DNA of 64,000 nucleotides from Hydrogenobacter sp. T-8 (GTDB taxonomy: Bacteria; Aquificota; Aquificia; Aquificales; Aquificaceae): the NCBI RefSeq assembly GCF_011006175.1, contig NZ_CP048795.1, positions 186,001-250,000 of the forward strand. The letters run 5' to 3'. Positions 1 through 12,210 of the stretch are shown here, one piece after another; positions within the stretch are counted from its first letter, which is position 1, and each line of letters starts with the position of its first letter. The position numbers were made by a program, and so were the translations under genes. The notes beneath the pieces were generated by a model. That model worked only from the letters and a program-made list of their open reading frames with translations. It was not told the origin of the DNA and ran no database searches.

Positions 1-2
1 CC

Positions 3-500
3 TATCCCATAAGGACCGAGGGTGGCATACACAACTCTGCGGTGGTGGTGGACAAGGGGAAGGTTGTAGGCAGGAGGCATAAGATAAAACTATTCCCACT
101 CTATGAAGAGCCAAGGCACTTCCTACCGGGATATGAAAACCCAGTCTTTGAAACCTCTTTGGCAAAGGTGGGCATTCTTATATGCTTTGAGCTAAGGTTT
201 CCAGAGCTTTCTTGGGCTTTGAGAGATGCACAGCTTTTAGTTGTTCCCTCTATGTGGGGGAAGAAGAGAAAGCTTCACCTTATGACCCTCTCAAGGGCAA
301 GGGCAATAGAGAACCAGTGCTTTCTCATGCTTTCCAACACATGGGGTGATGTGGGAGGGGAGGAATACGCAGGCTCTTCCGCCATATACGGACCTTGGGG
401 GCATGTGCTTGCCTTCTCAGAGAGGGGCGACAGCATACTTCAGGTGGGGGTAGACTTAGAGGAGGTACAAAAGGTAAGGAGACATATTCCCGTCCGATAA
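3..500 (+). CDS. Carbon-nitrogen hydrolase (nitrilase family), 5' end outside window
   Basis: The reading frame is open from the left edge, so this is the C-terminal ~165 residues of a longer gene (family usually 250-280). Two of the three nitrilase catalytic residues are visible: the lysine in RRHKIKLFP (window residue ~27) and the nucleophilic cysteine in ICFELRFPE. The first catalytic Glu must lie upstream. The family hydrolyses amides or nitriles such as omega-amidase or N-carbamoyl substrates in the cytoplasm; the substrate cannot be told from this fragment. The stop is 27 bp before pyrG, which seems to have its own promoter. Confidence 0.85.
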   Translation, partial: YPIRTEGGIHNSAVVVDKGKVVGRRHKIKLFPLYEEPRHFLPGYENPVFETSLAKVGILICFELRFPELSWALRDAQLLVVPSMWGKKRKLHLMTLSRARAIENQCFLMLSNTWGDVGGEEYAGSSAIYGPWGHVLAFSERGDSILQVGVDLEEVQKVRRHIPVR

Positions 501-3215
<2,715 letters not shown>

Positions 3216-3219
<4 letters not shown>

Positions 3220-3887
3220 ATTTCCAGCTTATACCCAAAGCCCCTCACTGTCTGAATCGCTTTTCCCTCTTCACCGAGTTTTTCCCTTAGCTTCTTTATA
3301 TGCACATCCACCGTTCTATCGTATACATCTCTCTTTAGCACCCTTTCTATAAGGTATTCTCTGCTCACGGGCTTGCCATAATTTTCAAGCAAGGCGGACA
3401 ATATTAGAAACTCTGTGGGTGTAAGTTCAATGACTTCTTCGCCCCTTTTAACCTCTTTTTTTTCCAAGTCTATATGAATGCTTCCGAGCTTGAATTGGGT
3501 TTGTTTTTTCTCCTTCCCTACCCTTCTTAGCACCGCCTTTACCCTTGCAAGGAGTTCCTTTAAGGAAAAGGGCTTGGTTATGTAGTCGTCCGCACCGAGA
3601 GAGAAACCCTTTAGCTTATCCTGTTCCATGTCCCGTGCGGTTACGAATATTATGGGTATATCCTTAAGACCTTCTTTTCCTCTCACATACTGGGCTATCC
3701 TAAAGCCATCGTAGTCTGGAAGCATCACATCAAGGAGCAAAAGGTCTGGCGGGTTTTCTTCAAGGTATTTTATGGCATCCGCACCCCTAAGACAAACAAG
3801 GGCTTCGTAGCCTTCTTTCCTTAGATTGTAAGCTATCAACTCCGCAAGGTCATTCTCATCTTCTACCACAAGTATCTTCAAGCTCAT
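3216..3887 (-). CDS. OmpR/PhoB-family response regulator
   Basis: 223 residues: an N-terminal receiver domain with the acidic pair near residues 9-10 (VVEDEND), phospho-acceptor Asp in LLLLDVMLP (~53), switch Thr in VTAR and the conserved Lys in ITKPF (~102), then a C-terminal winged helix with the usual ELTPTEF and RTVDVHIKKLR motifs. It would bind DNA when phosphorylated. No histidine kinase gene is adjacent, so it is an orphan here. It overlaps the carboxylase stop by 4 bp and the phosphoesterase start by 4 bp. PhoB-like in overall sequence, but no target genes are identifiable from the window. Confidence 0.93.
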
Positions 3888-5719
3888 ATCTTTATGGGTT
3901 TTATCTTTACAGCCACCTCATCTGGATTTATCACATCACCCACAGATATAAGCACTTCCTCCACTATACCTTCTACAGGACTGTGAACCTCATTTTCCAT
4001 CTTCATGGCTTCCACCACAAAGAGCACATCACCCTCTTTCACAGTCTGTCCTATACTTACCTTCACGTTTACCACCTTGCCGGAGATGGGTGAGGTTATG
4101 TCTCCAACACCCACAGGTCTTGGTCTTTTTGGCTTTACCTCCATGGCAGAGGTTATTTCACCGTAGGGCGATGGTATGCTTTCCACCTCCTTGAGAGGTC
4201 TGAGTATCACCTCCTCTAACTTTCCATCAAGCCTGATAAAGAAAGGTCTCCCTTCCGCAGTAGGCTCTCCCCTTCCTGCTATCTGAACATGATACTGTTC
4301 TCCATGAACCGTCACTATAAACTCTACTGGTATGTTTTCTCTTTTTTCTTCAATAAACTCTTCTGGAGGGAGCTTTTCTCCTTTTTCTCTGAATTCAAAA
4401 AACTCTTTGGCAACGAGAGGAAAAAGAGCATAAGAAATGATATCCTCCTCGCTCTTTGCACCAGCCTTTATAGCCTCTTCTCTGACCTTTGGTAATTCTG
4501 GCTCAAGTAAGTCCGCTGGTCTTACATGATATATAGGCTCTTCCTCTCCGAGGATTTTCTTTATAAGCTCTTCACTGATGGGTGCGGGTGGTCTGCCATA
4601 TAGCCCCTTTACATAGTCCTTTGTTTCCTTTGTAACCACTTTGTATCTTTCTCCATGTAGCACATTAAGAAAAGCCTGAGAGCCTACTATTTGGCTTGTG
4701 GGCGTAACAAGAGGTGGATATCCAAGGTCTTGACGGACCCTGACAACCTCCTCAAGCACCTCTGGTAGTTTTTCCTCCATACCCTGCTCTCTTAATTGGC
4801 TTATAAAGTTGGATATCATACCCCCGGGAACTTGATGTAAAAGAACTCCTACGTCTGGATAAGGTGGCAGAACATCGTATTTCTTATACTTTGTCCTTAT
4901 ACTTGCAAAGAGGTCTCCAGCCTTTTGATAGAGCTTTTCGTCCACCTTAACCTCATAGCCAAACTCCCTTAGCACATAGATCATGGTCTCGCCGGGTGGG
5001 TGAGAGGTTTGACAAGAAAGGCTATAAAAGACCGTATCTATCATGTCCGCACCCGCTTCTATACCCTTGAGCTGTGCCATCTCTGCAAGGTCCGCAGTGG
5101 TTTGAGTATGGAGATGGACAAGATAGTTTGGAAACTCTAACTTGAGGGCTTTTACCAATTCGTAGGCTACCTTTGGAGACAGCAGTCCTGCCTGGTCTTT
5201 TATGGAAATAATGTCTATTCCCATATCCACCAGTTCTTTTGCAACATTAACGTAATACTCCACCGTATGCACTGGGCTTATGGTATAAGAGAGCACTCCT
5301 TTAACTATTGCCCCCACCTTCTTGGCGGTTTCTATGGATTTTCTCATATTTCTTGTATCGTTCAGAGCGTCAAAGATCCTAAAGACCTCTATACCATTAT
5401 CGTATGCCCTTCTTACAAATTCCTCTACCACATCATCAGGATAGTGCCTGTAGCCTACTACATTTTGTCCTCTTAGGAGCATTTCAAGTTTTGTGTTTGG
5501 AGCATGCTTTTTGAAAAGTCTTAGCCTTTCCCACGGGTCTTCTTTTAGATACCTGAGACACACATCGAAGGTCGCCCCACCCCATACCTCAAGAGACCAG
5601 AAACCACACTTGTCAAGTATGCTTACTATTTCAAGCATATCCTCCGTTCTTACCCTTGTGGCAAGCAATGACTGAATACCATCCCTCAGAGAAACATCTG
5701 TTATGAAAATCTCTCGCAT
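3884..5719 (-). CDS. Biotin-dependent carboxyltransferase subunit (pyruvate carboxylase B / 2-oxoglutarate carboxylase large subunit / OadA type)
   Basis: 611 residues from the chosen start (MREIFITDVSLRDG). The N-terminal ~450 residues form an HMGL-like TIM barrel and PYC_OADA domain with EVWGGATFD, MLLRGQN, the carboxylated-lysine motif IKDQAGLL and a metal-site HLHTQ. The C-terminus has a biotinyl domain with EAMKMENEV. In this family the partner is a separate biotin carboxylase subunit; it is not encoded here. Aquificales use such pairs as pyruvate or 2-oxoglutarate carboxylases in the reductive TCA cycle, and the sequence alone does not settle which. The longer frame to 5806 is rejected because TATAAT lies 6 nt before 5719 and homology begins there. 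Confidence 0.88.
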   Translation of the reverse strand: MREIFITDVSLRDGIQSLLATRVRTEDMLEIVSILDKCGFWSLEVWGGATFDVCLRYLKEDPWERLRLFKKHAPNTKLEMLLRGQNVVGYRHYPDDVVEEFVRRAYDNGIEVFRIFDALNDTRNMRKSIETAKKVGAIVKGVLSYTISPVHTVEYYVNVAKELVDMGIDIISIKDQAGLLSPKVAYELVKALKLEFPNYLVHLHTQTTADLAEMAQLKGIEAGADMIDTVFYSLSCQTSHPPGETMIYVLREFGYEVKVDEKLYQKAGDLFASIRTKYKKYDVLPPYPDVGVLLHQVPGGMISNFISQLREQGMEEKLPEVLEEVVRVRQDLGYPPLVTPTSQIVGSQAFLNVLHGERYKVVTKETKDYVKGLYGRPPAPISEELIKKILGEEEPIYHVRPADLLEPELPKVREEAIKAGAKSEEDIISYALFPLVAKEFFEFREKGEKLPPEEFIEEKRENIPVEFIVTVHGEQYHVQIAGRGEPTAEGRPFFIRLDGKLEEVILRPLKEVESIPSPYGEITSAMEVKPKRPRPVGVGDITSPISGKVVNVKVSIGQTVKEGDVLFVVEAMKMENEVHSPVEGIVEEVLISVGDVINPDEVAVKIKPIKI

Positions 5720-5725
5720 AGGAAA

Positions 5726-5731
5726 ATTATA
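5726..5731 (-). promoter_or_regulatory. -10 box of the carboxylase operon, leaderless geometry
   Basis: TATAAT on the minus strand ends 6 nt before the ATG at 5719. It overlaps the thiL stop region, so the carboxylase can be transcribed separately from thiL. Confidence 0.5.
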
Positions 5732-6653
5732 CCACCCTAAAGTGGTCAAAACCTGTAGGCTTGAGGGGTTTACCGTCAATGAAGATACCTTCCCCTTCCT
5801 CCACAAAACCTATTTGAACCATACTGAGAAAGGGGTTCAACCTCTCAGGAGGATGGGTAAACAAAAGCTCATAGTCTTCCCCACCAGAAAGTGCATACTC
5901 AAGTGGGTCCTTGCCATGTCTTTTGCAAAAGCTCACAAGTTCTTGAGATATGGGTATCTTATCAGAAAAAAGGCTAATCTTTACTTGGCTTGCCTTTGAG
6001 AGTTTTTCCACATCCGAGGAGAGCCCATCGCTTATATCCATGCTGGCATTGGCGTATTTGGATATGTGTTTTATAAAGTCTATCCTTGCGGTGGGTCTTA
6101 GATGTTTCTCTATGAGCCTTAGTTCAAAATCTTCGTAGTGCTTTTTCTCCATTTGAAGAAGTTCAAGCCCAGCCTTTGAGTCTCCCAAGGTTCCAGAGAC
6201 AAAAACTCCATCCCCTATTTTTGCACCACCTCTTCCCACAAACCTTTCTGCTTTCCCCACCATAAAAACGTCTATACATAGCTTATCGCCCTTGCTTACA
6301 TTTCCACCCACAACCTGACAGGAATAAAATTCACAGGCTTTTTTTATTCCCAGGTATATCTCCTCCACATACCTCACCTCTAAATCTGGCAAAGTTAAAG
6401 AAACAAGGCAGTAAATAGGCTCTCCACCGTTTGCTACCACATCGCTCACATTGATGGATATGGCTTTCCAACCCACTGCAGAGGGTGGATAGTGGAGTTT
6501 AAAGTGTCTGTCTTGGAGAAGAAGGTCGCAGGTAAGTAGGAGCATACTTTTGCCAACGGTGATGGGAGCGGTATCGTCCCCTATTAGCTCACTCTGCAAT
6601 ATGCTTTTGAGCCTCTCTATAAGACCGAACTCCCCTATATCTGAAATTCTCAT
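5727..6653 (-). CDS. thiL: Thiamine-monophosphate kinase
   Basis: It phosphorylates thiamine monophosphate with ATP to thiamine diphosphate, the last step of cofactor synthesis. The 308 residues match the AIR synthase-like fold: N-terminal GEFGLIERL, VSDVVANGGEP, a DISDGLSSD Mg-nucleotide loop and SGGEDYELLFT near the C-terminus. The start overlaps the stop of the upstream NIL-domain gene (ATGA), so the two are co-translated. The product would serve the 2-oxoacid-metabolising enzymes of the organism, but no thiamine riboswitch was seen upstream. Confidence 0.95.
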   Translation of the reverse strand: MRISDIGEFGLIERLKSILQSELIGDDTAPITVGKSMLLLTCDLLLQDRHFKLHYPPSAVGWKAISINVSDVVANGGEPIYCLVSLTLPDLEVRYVEEIYLGIKKACEFYSCQVVGGNVSKGDKLCIDVFMVGKAERFVGRGGAKIGDGVFVSGTLGDSKAGLELLQMEKKHYEDFELRLIEKHLRPTARIDFIKHISKYANASMDISDGLSSDVEKLSKASQVKISLFSDKIPISQELVSFCKRHGKDPLEYALSGGEDYELLFTHPPERLNPFLSMVQIGFVEEGEGIFIDGKPLKPTGFDHFRVV

Positions 6654-6892
6654 TCTGTGAATATCTGACCCTCTATAGGTTGGACCATAACACCTTTATC
6701 CTCTATAAACTTCATAGCTTTTTCTATTTCCTCTGCTTCACCATCCATTTCAACGGTAAGTATGCCCGTATCCTTTGTAACCTTTGCGGTTCTTATGTTT
6801 ACTACCACATCAAAGTTTTTGCAGACCATACATAGAACAGGCTCTTTCACCTTTTCCTCTGGGTATATGAGCTGAAGCCTTATCAAGTTCAT
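6650..6892 (-). CDS. NIL-domain protein
   Basis: An 80-residue stand-alone NIL domain, a ferredoxin-like fold best known from the C-terminus of the methionine importer ATPase MetN and from some ferredoxin fusions, where it senses a ligand. The visible signature is RLQLIYPEEKVKEPVLCMVCKN at the start and the DGEAEEIEKAM helix. Two cysteines (CMVC) sit in the first helix. It is coupled to thiL by an ATGA overlap and has its own -10 box 7 nt upstream. Its ligand is unknown; a role in sulfur-amino-acid or thiamine control is only suggested by context. Confidence 0.75.
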   Translation of the reverse strand: MNLIRLQLIYPEEKVKEPVLCMVCKNFDVVVNIRTAKVTKDTGILTVEMDGEAEEIEKAMKFIEDKGVMVQPIEGQIFTE

Positions 6893-6899
6893 GAAAAGT

Positions 6900-6905
6900 A
6901 TTATA
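6900..6905 (-). promoter_or_regulatory. -10 box of the NIL-thiL operon, leaderless geometry
   Basis: TATAAT ends 7 nt before the ATG at 6892, next to the stop codon of the upstream HDOD gene. No Shine-Dalgarno sequence intervenes. Confidence 0.5.
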
Positions 6906-8153
6906 TCAGACCTTCAGGATATAGTCAGCCATATCAAAGGAAGACTTAGCTATGGAAATCAAAACCTGACGGTCTATACCTGTTAGCCTTTCTAAGTTCA
7001 CAAGGATATCACTCTTGGTTGGGTCTTGCATGTTCAACAATTCTGGAAATTTTTCCTCCAACATGATGGAGTAATCCAGTATACTCCTAAGGTGCACATT
7101 CTTTCCAGTATAACCATCAATAATTTCCTGCTCTATCTTGACATCCTTCAAGAAAGCTATCTTATCCATGCCGAGGATTTCATCTATAAGAGAAAAGAGA
7201 CCGATTAAGTAGGCTTCAGATTCGTATTGAGGATGTATAAATTCTGCAATTTTTTGAGCTATTAGAGCTCTTACGAGTGATTTCTTCCATAATTCTGGGT
7301 TTTCCACAGATACATAATCATTCATGGCGAGAACAAGCAGAAAATTCCTTAAATTCCTCAAGCCTATCATGGCACAAGCCTGCTCCACGCTCCTTATCTC
7401 CTTTATAGGAGAATAGTAAGCGGAATTTACAAGCCTAAGAATCTTTGCAGTCATGCCAACATCTGTGGCTATTAGGTTCGCAATTTCTTTTGGACTCTGG
7501 GCGGAGTGGGCTACCGCTATGAGTTTGAGCAAGGTATTCTTTAGGTAGGGTGCGGTCTGGAATTCCTTTAGTATAAAGGGACCTTCTAAGTATTTACCTT
7601 GAAAGAGGTCCCCCACTCTACTGACTCTACTATACTCTTCCGCATCCTCTATCTTTGAGATTAAAAGGGTTTTTGACTTAGACTTTGAGAGGTCTAGGAT
7701 CCTCTGATTGAGTCTCTTTGCATCCACGGAAATTATGCTTATCTTATCCAGAAGACCAGCTATCTTTTCATTTTCCAAATTCCTTTCACTTATACTGAAC
7801 AGCACACCCCGTTCCGTGTATTTATCAACAGCATTTAGTATCTGTCTATAAACCATCTCACCCACTGGCACTTGAGGTTCTATTATCTCTATTATCAATT
7901 TTTTAGGGTCAAGGGCCTCAATGGCTTTGTTTATAAGGGAGTCAAGGGATACATTTATCATCACTCTCTTCCCTTCCCCTACTCTCTCTATGCCTTGTTC
8001 TAGTATTATTTCTATTACTATGTATGTTGCCCTGCTGTAGGGAACTTCTTTAGGATACTCATACATATTATCTCTTTTTCTAAGGAAAACTTCAAAGGCA
8101 AACCTCCTACCCTCTTTGTTAAATATGGGTTGCTTTGCTATAAGAAAGCTCAT
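6906..8153 (-). CDS. EAL-HDOD (YuxH-like) signalling protein
   Basis: 415 residues: an N-terminal EAL-like region (1-~190) and an HDOD domain (~195-400) with [17 protein letters not shown] and an AMIGLRNLR motif. The EAL signature is degraded: FAFEVFLR stands where active cyclic-di-GMP phosphodiesterases have an E-A/V-L core with catalytic acids downstream, so the domain is probably a sensor or scaffold and not an active enzyme. Such proteins act in motility, pilus and stress signalling; a type IV pilus region lies in this window but not next to it. The start overlaps glyA by 35 bp, in the same operon direction. Confidence 0.85.
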   Translation of the reverse strand: MSFLIAKQPIFNKEGRRFAFEVFLRKRDNMYEYPKEVPYSRATYIVIEIILEQGIERVGEGKRVMINVSLDSLINKAIEALDPKKLIIEIIEPQVPVGEMVYRQILNAVDKYTERGVLFSISERNLENEKIAGLLDKISIISVDAKRLNQRILDLSKSKSKTLLISKIEDAEEYSRVSRVGDLFQGKYLEGPFILKEFQTAPYLKNTLLKLIAVAHSAQSPKEIANLIATDVGMTAKILRLVNSAYYSPIKEIRSVEQACAMIGLRNLRNFLLVLAMNDYVSVENPELWKKSLVRALIAQKIAEFIHPQYESEAYLIGLFSLIDEILGMDKIAFLKDVKIEQEIIDGYTGKNVHLRSILDYSIMLEEKFPELLNMQDPTKSDILVNLERLTGIDRQVLISIAKSSFDMADYILKV

Positions 8154-9405
8154 CCATAACCTCTCTCAGTTCGGGATATAGGGGAAATTGTTGACAGAGC
8201 TCTATAACCTCCCTGCCCACTCTTTCAATCACATGGGAGTCCTCTATGTTCTGTATCACTTGGGCTATAAGTCTTGCGATCAGCCTCATTTCCTCTTCCT
8301 TCATGCCTCTGGTGGTCATGGCGGGCGTTCCAATCCTTATACCGCTTGTCTTTGTAGGGGGCAGTGGATCAAAGGGAACTGCGTTCTTGTTTACCGTTAT
8401 GTTTGCCCTGCCGAGAGCTTCCTCCGCCTGTTTACCAGTTATGCCCTTGTCTCTCAGGTCAAGAAGCACTATATGGCTGTCTGTTCCATTAGAGACCACC
8501 TTAAAGCCAAGCCTTATGAATTCTTCCGCCATAGCTTGAGCGTTTCTGACCACCTGCTTTGCATACTCTTTGAACTCTTCTGTCATTGCTTCCTTAAAGG
8601 CTACCGCCTTGGCTGCGATTACATGCATAAGGGGTCCGCCCTGTATCCCTGGAAAGACGCTTTTGTCTATCTCTTTGGCAAACTCCGCCTTGCAGAGGAT
8701 AAAGCCTCCTCTTGGACCTCTTAGGGTCTTGTGGGTTGTGGAGGTAACGAAGTGTGCATATGGCACGGGGTTTGGGTATACACCGCCAGCGATAAGCCCC
8801 GAGTAGTGTGCCATGTCCACCATGAGGTATGCACCGACCTCCTGGGCTATATGGGCAAACTTTTCCCAGTCTATGACCCTTGGATATGCGGACGCACCTG
8901 CCACTATAAGCTTTGGCTTGTGTTCTTTTGCCAACCTATAGACTTGGTCGTAGTCTATAAGCTCTGTCTCGGGGTTTAGCCCATAGTAGACCACGCTATA
9001 TATCTTTCCAGAGAAGTTTACCTTTGCACCGTGAGTAAGATGTCCTCCGTGAGCGAGGTCCATACCCAGTATGGTATCTCCCGGCTTTAGGACCGCCATA
9101 TATACCGCCATGTTTGCCTGAGAGCCAGAATGAGGCTGGACGTTGGCATGCTCCGCTCCATAGAGTTCTTTTACTCTCTTTATGGCAAGGTCTTCCGCAA
9201 TATCCACAAACTCACAACCACCGTAATACCTCTTGTGTGGCAATCCCTCCGCATACTTGTTGGTAAGCACAGAGCCTTGTGCTTCCATAACCGCAAGTGA
9301 TGTGAAGTTTTCTGAGGCTATAAGCTCCAAGTGGTAGAACTGCCTTTTGTATTCCTTTACTATGGCTTCGTATATCTCTGGGTCTGTATGCCTAAGGTGT
9401 CTCAT
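8119..9405 (-). CDS. glyA: Serine hydroxymethyltransferase
   Basis: A PLP enzyme interconverting serine and glycine with transfer of the one-carbon unit to tetrahydrofolate (or a related pterin). 428 residues, full length. Visible motifs are LIASENFTS, the nucleotide-like [17 protein letters not shown] and the PLP-binding lysine in [14 protein letters not shown] (around residue 230). It follows guaA by 10 bp on the same strand, so the two form an operon; a TAAAAT that includes the guaA stop lies 7 nt before the ATG and could give glyA its own leaderless transcript. Confidence 0.98.
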   Translation of the reverse strand: MRHLRHTDPEIYEAIVKEYKRQFYHLELIASENFTSLAVMEAQGSVLTNKYAEGLPHKRYYGGCEFVDIAEDLAIKRVKELYGAEHANVQPHSGSQANMAVYMAVLKPGDTILGMDLAHGGHLTHGAKVNFSGKIYSVVYYGLNPETELIDYDQVYRLAKEHKPKLIVAGASAYPRVIDWEKFAHIAQEVGAYLMVDMAHYSGLIAGGVYPNPVPYAHFVTSTTHKTLRGPRGGFILCKAEFAKEIDKSVFPGIQGGPLMHVIAAKAVAFKEAMTEEFKEYAKQVVRNAQAMAEEFIRLGFKVVSNGTDSHIVLLDLRDKGITGKQAEEALGRANITVNKNAVPFDPLPPTKTSGIRIGTPAMTTRGMKEEEMRLIARLIAQVIQNIEDSHVIERVGREVIELCQQFPLYPELREVMDELSYSKATHI

Positions 9406-9412
9406 TTTTAAT

Positions 9413-9418
9413 ATTTTA
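9413..9418 (-). promoter_or_regulatory. Possible -10 box of glyA within guaA stop
   Basis: TAAAAT overlaps the guaA TAA codon and ends 7 nt before the glyA ATG. It fits the window-wide pattern but could be chance in an AT-rich junction. Confidence 0.35.
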
Positions 9419-10945
9419 CTCCCATTCTATGGTCGCTGGTGGTTTTGAGGATACGTCGTAGACTACCCTGTTTATCCCCTCTACCTCGTTTATTATCCTT
9501 CTCATCACATGGTCAAGGAACTCATAGGGAAGTCTTGACCAATCTGCAGTCATTCCGTCAGAGCTGTCCACAGCCCTGAGCCCCACTACCCTTTCGTATG
9601 TCCTCACATCACCCATAACACCCACACTTTTTACCGGCAAAAGTACCGCAAAAGCCTGCCAAACCTTATTGTAAAGACCCCACCTCTTTAACTCTTCTAT
9701 GAAGATGTGGTCTGCTTCCCTTAGTATTTCCAGGTCCTCCCCTTTTACCTCACCCAATATCCTTATGGCAAGACCCGGGCCGGGGAAGGGATGTCGCATG
9801 AGAAGCTCCTCTGGCACTCCCAAAAGTCTTCCCACCTGACGCACCTCGTCTTTAAAGAGTTCCCTGAGGGGCTCAAGAAGCCTCAGTCTCATCCTTTCTG
9901 GAAGACCTCCCACATTGTGATGGGTCTTTATGACTTTGGCACCGGGGACGCCGGCGCTCTCCACCACATCTGGATATAAGGTTCCCTGAAGGAGAAACTC
10001 CGCTCCAGATTTCTGTGCCTCTCTTTCAAAAACCTCCACAAAGGTATGCCCCACTATTCTCCTTTTCTCCTCTGGGTCTTCTACACCCCTCAGCCTTTCC
10101 AAAAACAACCCATCCGCATCTACCCTGTAAAAGGGTAGCTCCATTCTCCTAAAATAGCCCTCCACCTCTTCCGCCTCTCCCTTTCTCAAAAGCCCGTGGT
10201 TCACAAACACGCAGGTGAGCTGGTTTCCTATCGCCCTATATGTAAGAAGCGCCGCCACCGTTGAGTCCACACCTCCAGACAGAGCGCATATGACCTTTGC
10301 ATCTTTGACCTCCTCCTTTATTTCCTCTATCTTTTCCTCAACAAAATTACCCATGCTCCAGTTTCGCTGGGCTTGAGCAACCTTAAAGAGGAAGTTTCTC
10401 AGAAGCTCCTTCCCATATTGGGTATGGGCCACCTCTGGGTGAAACTGCACACCATATATGGCTTTGTTTCTATGTCTTATGACCGCATAGGGAGAGTTTT
10501 CTGAGCTTGCGAGAGCTTCAAAGCCCTCAGGAAGCCTTACCGCCTTGTCCGCATGGCTCATCCATACGTCAAATTCCTTTGGTAAACCTTCAAATAGTGG
10601 GTCTTCCTTTAGAACTTTTAGCTTTGCTCTTCCGTATTCTTGTTTTTGAGACCTTTCCACCACACCGCCAAGTTGATGCACTATAGACTGAAGCCCATAG
10701 CATATGCCCAGGATGGGAATGTTAAGGTTGTATAGCTCTGGGTCTGGAAGGGGTGCGTCCTGCTCGTATACAGAGGCGGGACCGCCGGAGAATATAAGGC
10801 AGTAGGGGTTTCTCTCCCTTACCTCCTTGTGGCTTATGTGATAAGGCACGATTTCGCTGTATACACCAAGCTCCCTTACCCTTCTGGCAATAAGCTGAAC
10901 ATACTGAGAGCCGAAGTTTAAGATAAGGGTTGGTCTCTTTATCAC
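9416..10945 (-). CDS. guaA: GMP synthase (glutamine-hydrolysing)
   Basis: It aminates XMP to GMP. 509 residues: an N-terminal class I amidotransferase domain with GGPASVYE, nucleophile Cys in GICYGLQ (~83) and FHPEV (~170); an ATP-pyrophosphatase domain with the P-loop [11 protein letters not shown] (~225); and the C-terminal dimerisation domain ending in KPPATIEWE, the family signature. The start is GTG, with TATAAT 7 nt upstream and no Shine-Dalgarno sequence. It is divergent from the cyclopropane-synthase-like gene and leads into glyA. Confidence 0.98.
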   Translation of the reverse strand: MIKRPTLILNFGSQYVQLIARRVRELGVYSEIVPYHISHKEVRERNPYCLIFSGGPASVYEQDAPLPDPELYNLNIPILGICYGLQSIVHQLGGVVERSQKQEYGRAKLKVLKEDPLFEGLPKEFDVWMSHADKAVRLPEGFEALASSENSPYAVIRHRNKAIYGVQFHPEVAHTQYGKELLRNFLFKVAQAQRNWSMGNFVEEKIEEIKEEVKDAKVICALSGGVDSTVAALLTYRAIGNQLTCVFVNHGLLRKGEAEEVEGYFRRMELPFYRVDADGLFLERLRGVEDPEEKRRIVGHTFVEVFEREAQKSGAEFLLQGTLYPDVVESAGVPGAKVIKTHHNVGGLPERMRLRLLEPLRELFKDEVRQVGRLLGVPEELLMRHPFPGPGLAIRILGEVKGEDLEILREADHIFIEELKRWGLYNKVWQAFAVLLPVKSVGVMGDVRTYERVVGLRAVDSSDGMTADWSRLPYEFLDHVMRRIINEVEGINRVVYDVSSKPPATIEWE

Positions 10946-10952
10946 AATATTA

Positions 10953-10958
10953 ATTATA
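10953..10958 (-). promoter_or_regulatory. -10 box of guaA, leaderless geometry
   Basis: TATAAT on the minus strand ends 7 nt before the GTG start of guaA. Confidence 0.5.
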
Positions 10959-10965
10959 CATTGCC

Positions 10966-10994
10966 TTGACAGATAAAGAGCATGTACCTATACT
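10966..10994 (+). promoter_or_regulatory. Sigma-70 promoter of the cfa-like gene
   Basis: A consensus -35 TTGACA (10966-10971), a 17-bp spacer and TATACT (10989-10994). It is followed by GAGGAGG (11002-11008) and ATG at 11017. The in-frame TTG at 10966 that could be taken as a start codon is the -35 box itself. Confidence 0.75.
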
Positions 10995-11016
10995 AACAAT
11001 TGAGGAGGGCTATCAA

Positions 11017-12210
11017 ATGGTAGAAAAAATCATAGCAAAGATAAACGAGGGATTTAGTGAAGGCTTATGTGTGGAGCTACCTGATGGGGTTTGCATAGGA
11101 AAAGGACAGCATAGGATAAGGGTCTTAAAGAAGAGCGTCTTAGGGGAAGTTTTGAAAGACCCTGAGATGGGTTTCTGCGAAGCCTACATGAGGGGTGACA
11201 TAACTATTGAGGGTGATTTAGAGAAGGTCTTGATGGCATGCATGGAGTATGTGGAATCTGAGGGCAAGAAGGAACCTAAGGCTATCTTTGCTTCTCTCCT
11301 CAGAAGTATTTTGAAGGGCATAGGGCTTATAAAAAGGCTTGAAGGTAAGGAGGTAAGAAGGCACTACGACCTGGGTAACGAATTTTATCAGCTTTGGCTT
11401 GATAAGTCAATGACTTATTCCTGTGCCTTCTTTTCAGACCAAAACATGAGCCTTGAGGAAGCACAAAGCGAAAAGAGAAAGATAATATACGAAAAACTCC
11501 AGCTAAAAGAGGGAGACAGGCTCATAGACATTGGCTGTGGATGGGGTTCTATAATTCTTGAAACCGCCCTAAACTATGGAGTCTATTCCGTAGGCATAAC
11601 TTTGGCAAAAAATCAATATGAATATGTAAAAGAGAAGATAAAAAGCCTTGGTCTGGAGGGAAGGGCTGAGGTGTATCTTATGCACTACGAAGACTTGCCA
11701 AAGATCGGTAGAAAGTTCAATAAAGTAGTGTCAGTAGGTATGTTTGAGCATGTAGGAAAGGGAAGGCATAGGAAGTTTTTTGAAGTGGTCCGTGAAATAA
11801 TGGAAGATGGCGGACTTTTCCTGCTCCATACCATAGGAAAGGTTCACACCTCAAGCCAGAGCAGGTGGATAAGAAAATACATATTTCCAGGTGGCTACCT
11901 GCCCTCCATAGAAGAGGTGATCGGAGCTTCCAAAGGGCTTGGTTTCAACCTTATAGACATAGACAACTGGAGGCTTCACTATTATCTAACTCTGAAGGAA
12001 TGGAAGAAGAGGTTTTTGACTGTTAAGGACTGGGTTGTTAAGCGGTATGGGGAGGAGTTCTATAAGATGTGGGAGCTTTATCTTACCGCTTCTGCGGTTT
12101 CCTTCTACTTAGGTAGCAATCATCTTTTCCAGTTTCTCTTCTCAAAGGGTGTGCTAAACACCTACCCAGTTATGAGAAGATGCTTAGGTCAACCGCTTTT
12201 TGCCTCGTAA
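11017..12210 (+). CDS. Cyclopropane-fatty-acid-phospholipid synthase family methyltransferase
   Basis: An SAM-dependent enzyme that would modify unsaturated acyl chains of membrane phospholipids. About 397 residues. The family signature YDLGNEFYQLWLD is followed by MTYSCAFF and the SAM site LIDIGCGWGS; the C-terminal half has FEHVGKGRH and HTIGK as in Cfa. The start at 11017 is chosen because GAGGAGG lies 8 nt upstream and a complete promoter sits just before it; a longer frame from TTG at 10966 would begin inside the -35 box. The end overlaps the convergent MlaF-like gene by 22 bp. Methyl-branching or another lipid modification is possible; Cfa is the closest match seen. Confidence 0.9.
   Translation: MVEKIIAKINEGFSEGLCVELPDGVCIGKGQHRIRVLKKSVLGEVLKDPEMGFCEAYMRGDITIEGDLEKVLMACMEYVESEGKKEPKAIFASLLRSILKGIGLIKRLEGKEVRRHYDLGNEFYQLWLDKSMTYSCAFFSDQNMSLEEAQSEKRKIIYEKLQLKEGDRLIDIGCGWGSIILETALNYGVYSVGITLAKNQYEYVKEKIKSLGLEGRAEVYLMHYEDLPKIGRKFNKVVSVGMFEHVGKGRHRKFFEVVREIMEDGGLFLLHTIGKVHTSSQSRWIRKYIFPGGYLPSIEEVIGASKGLGFNLIDIDNWRLHYYLTLKEWKKRFLTVKDWVVKRYGEEFYKMWELYLTASAVSFYLGSNHLFQFLFSKGVLNTYPVMRRCLGQPLFAS

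Noticed and set aside
8188-8724. 178-codon frame antisense to glyA
   Set aside because: It lies fully inside glyA, which has complete family motifs; the antisense protein has no domain pattern.
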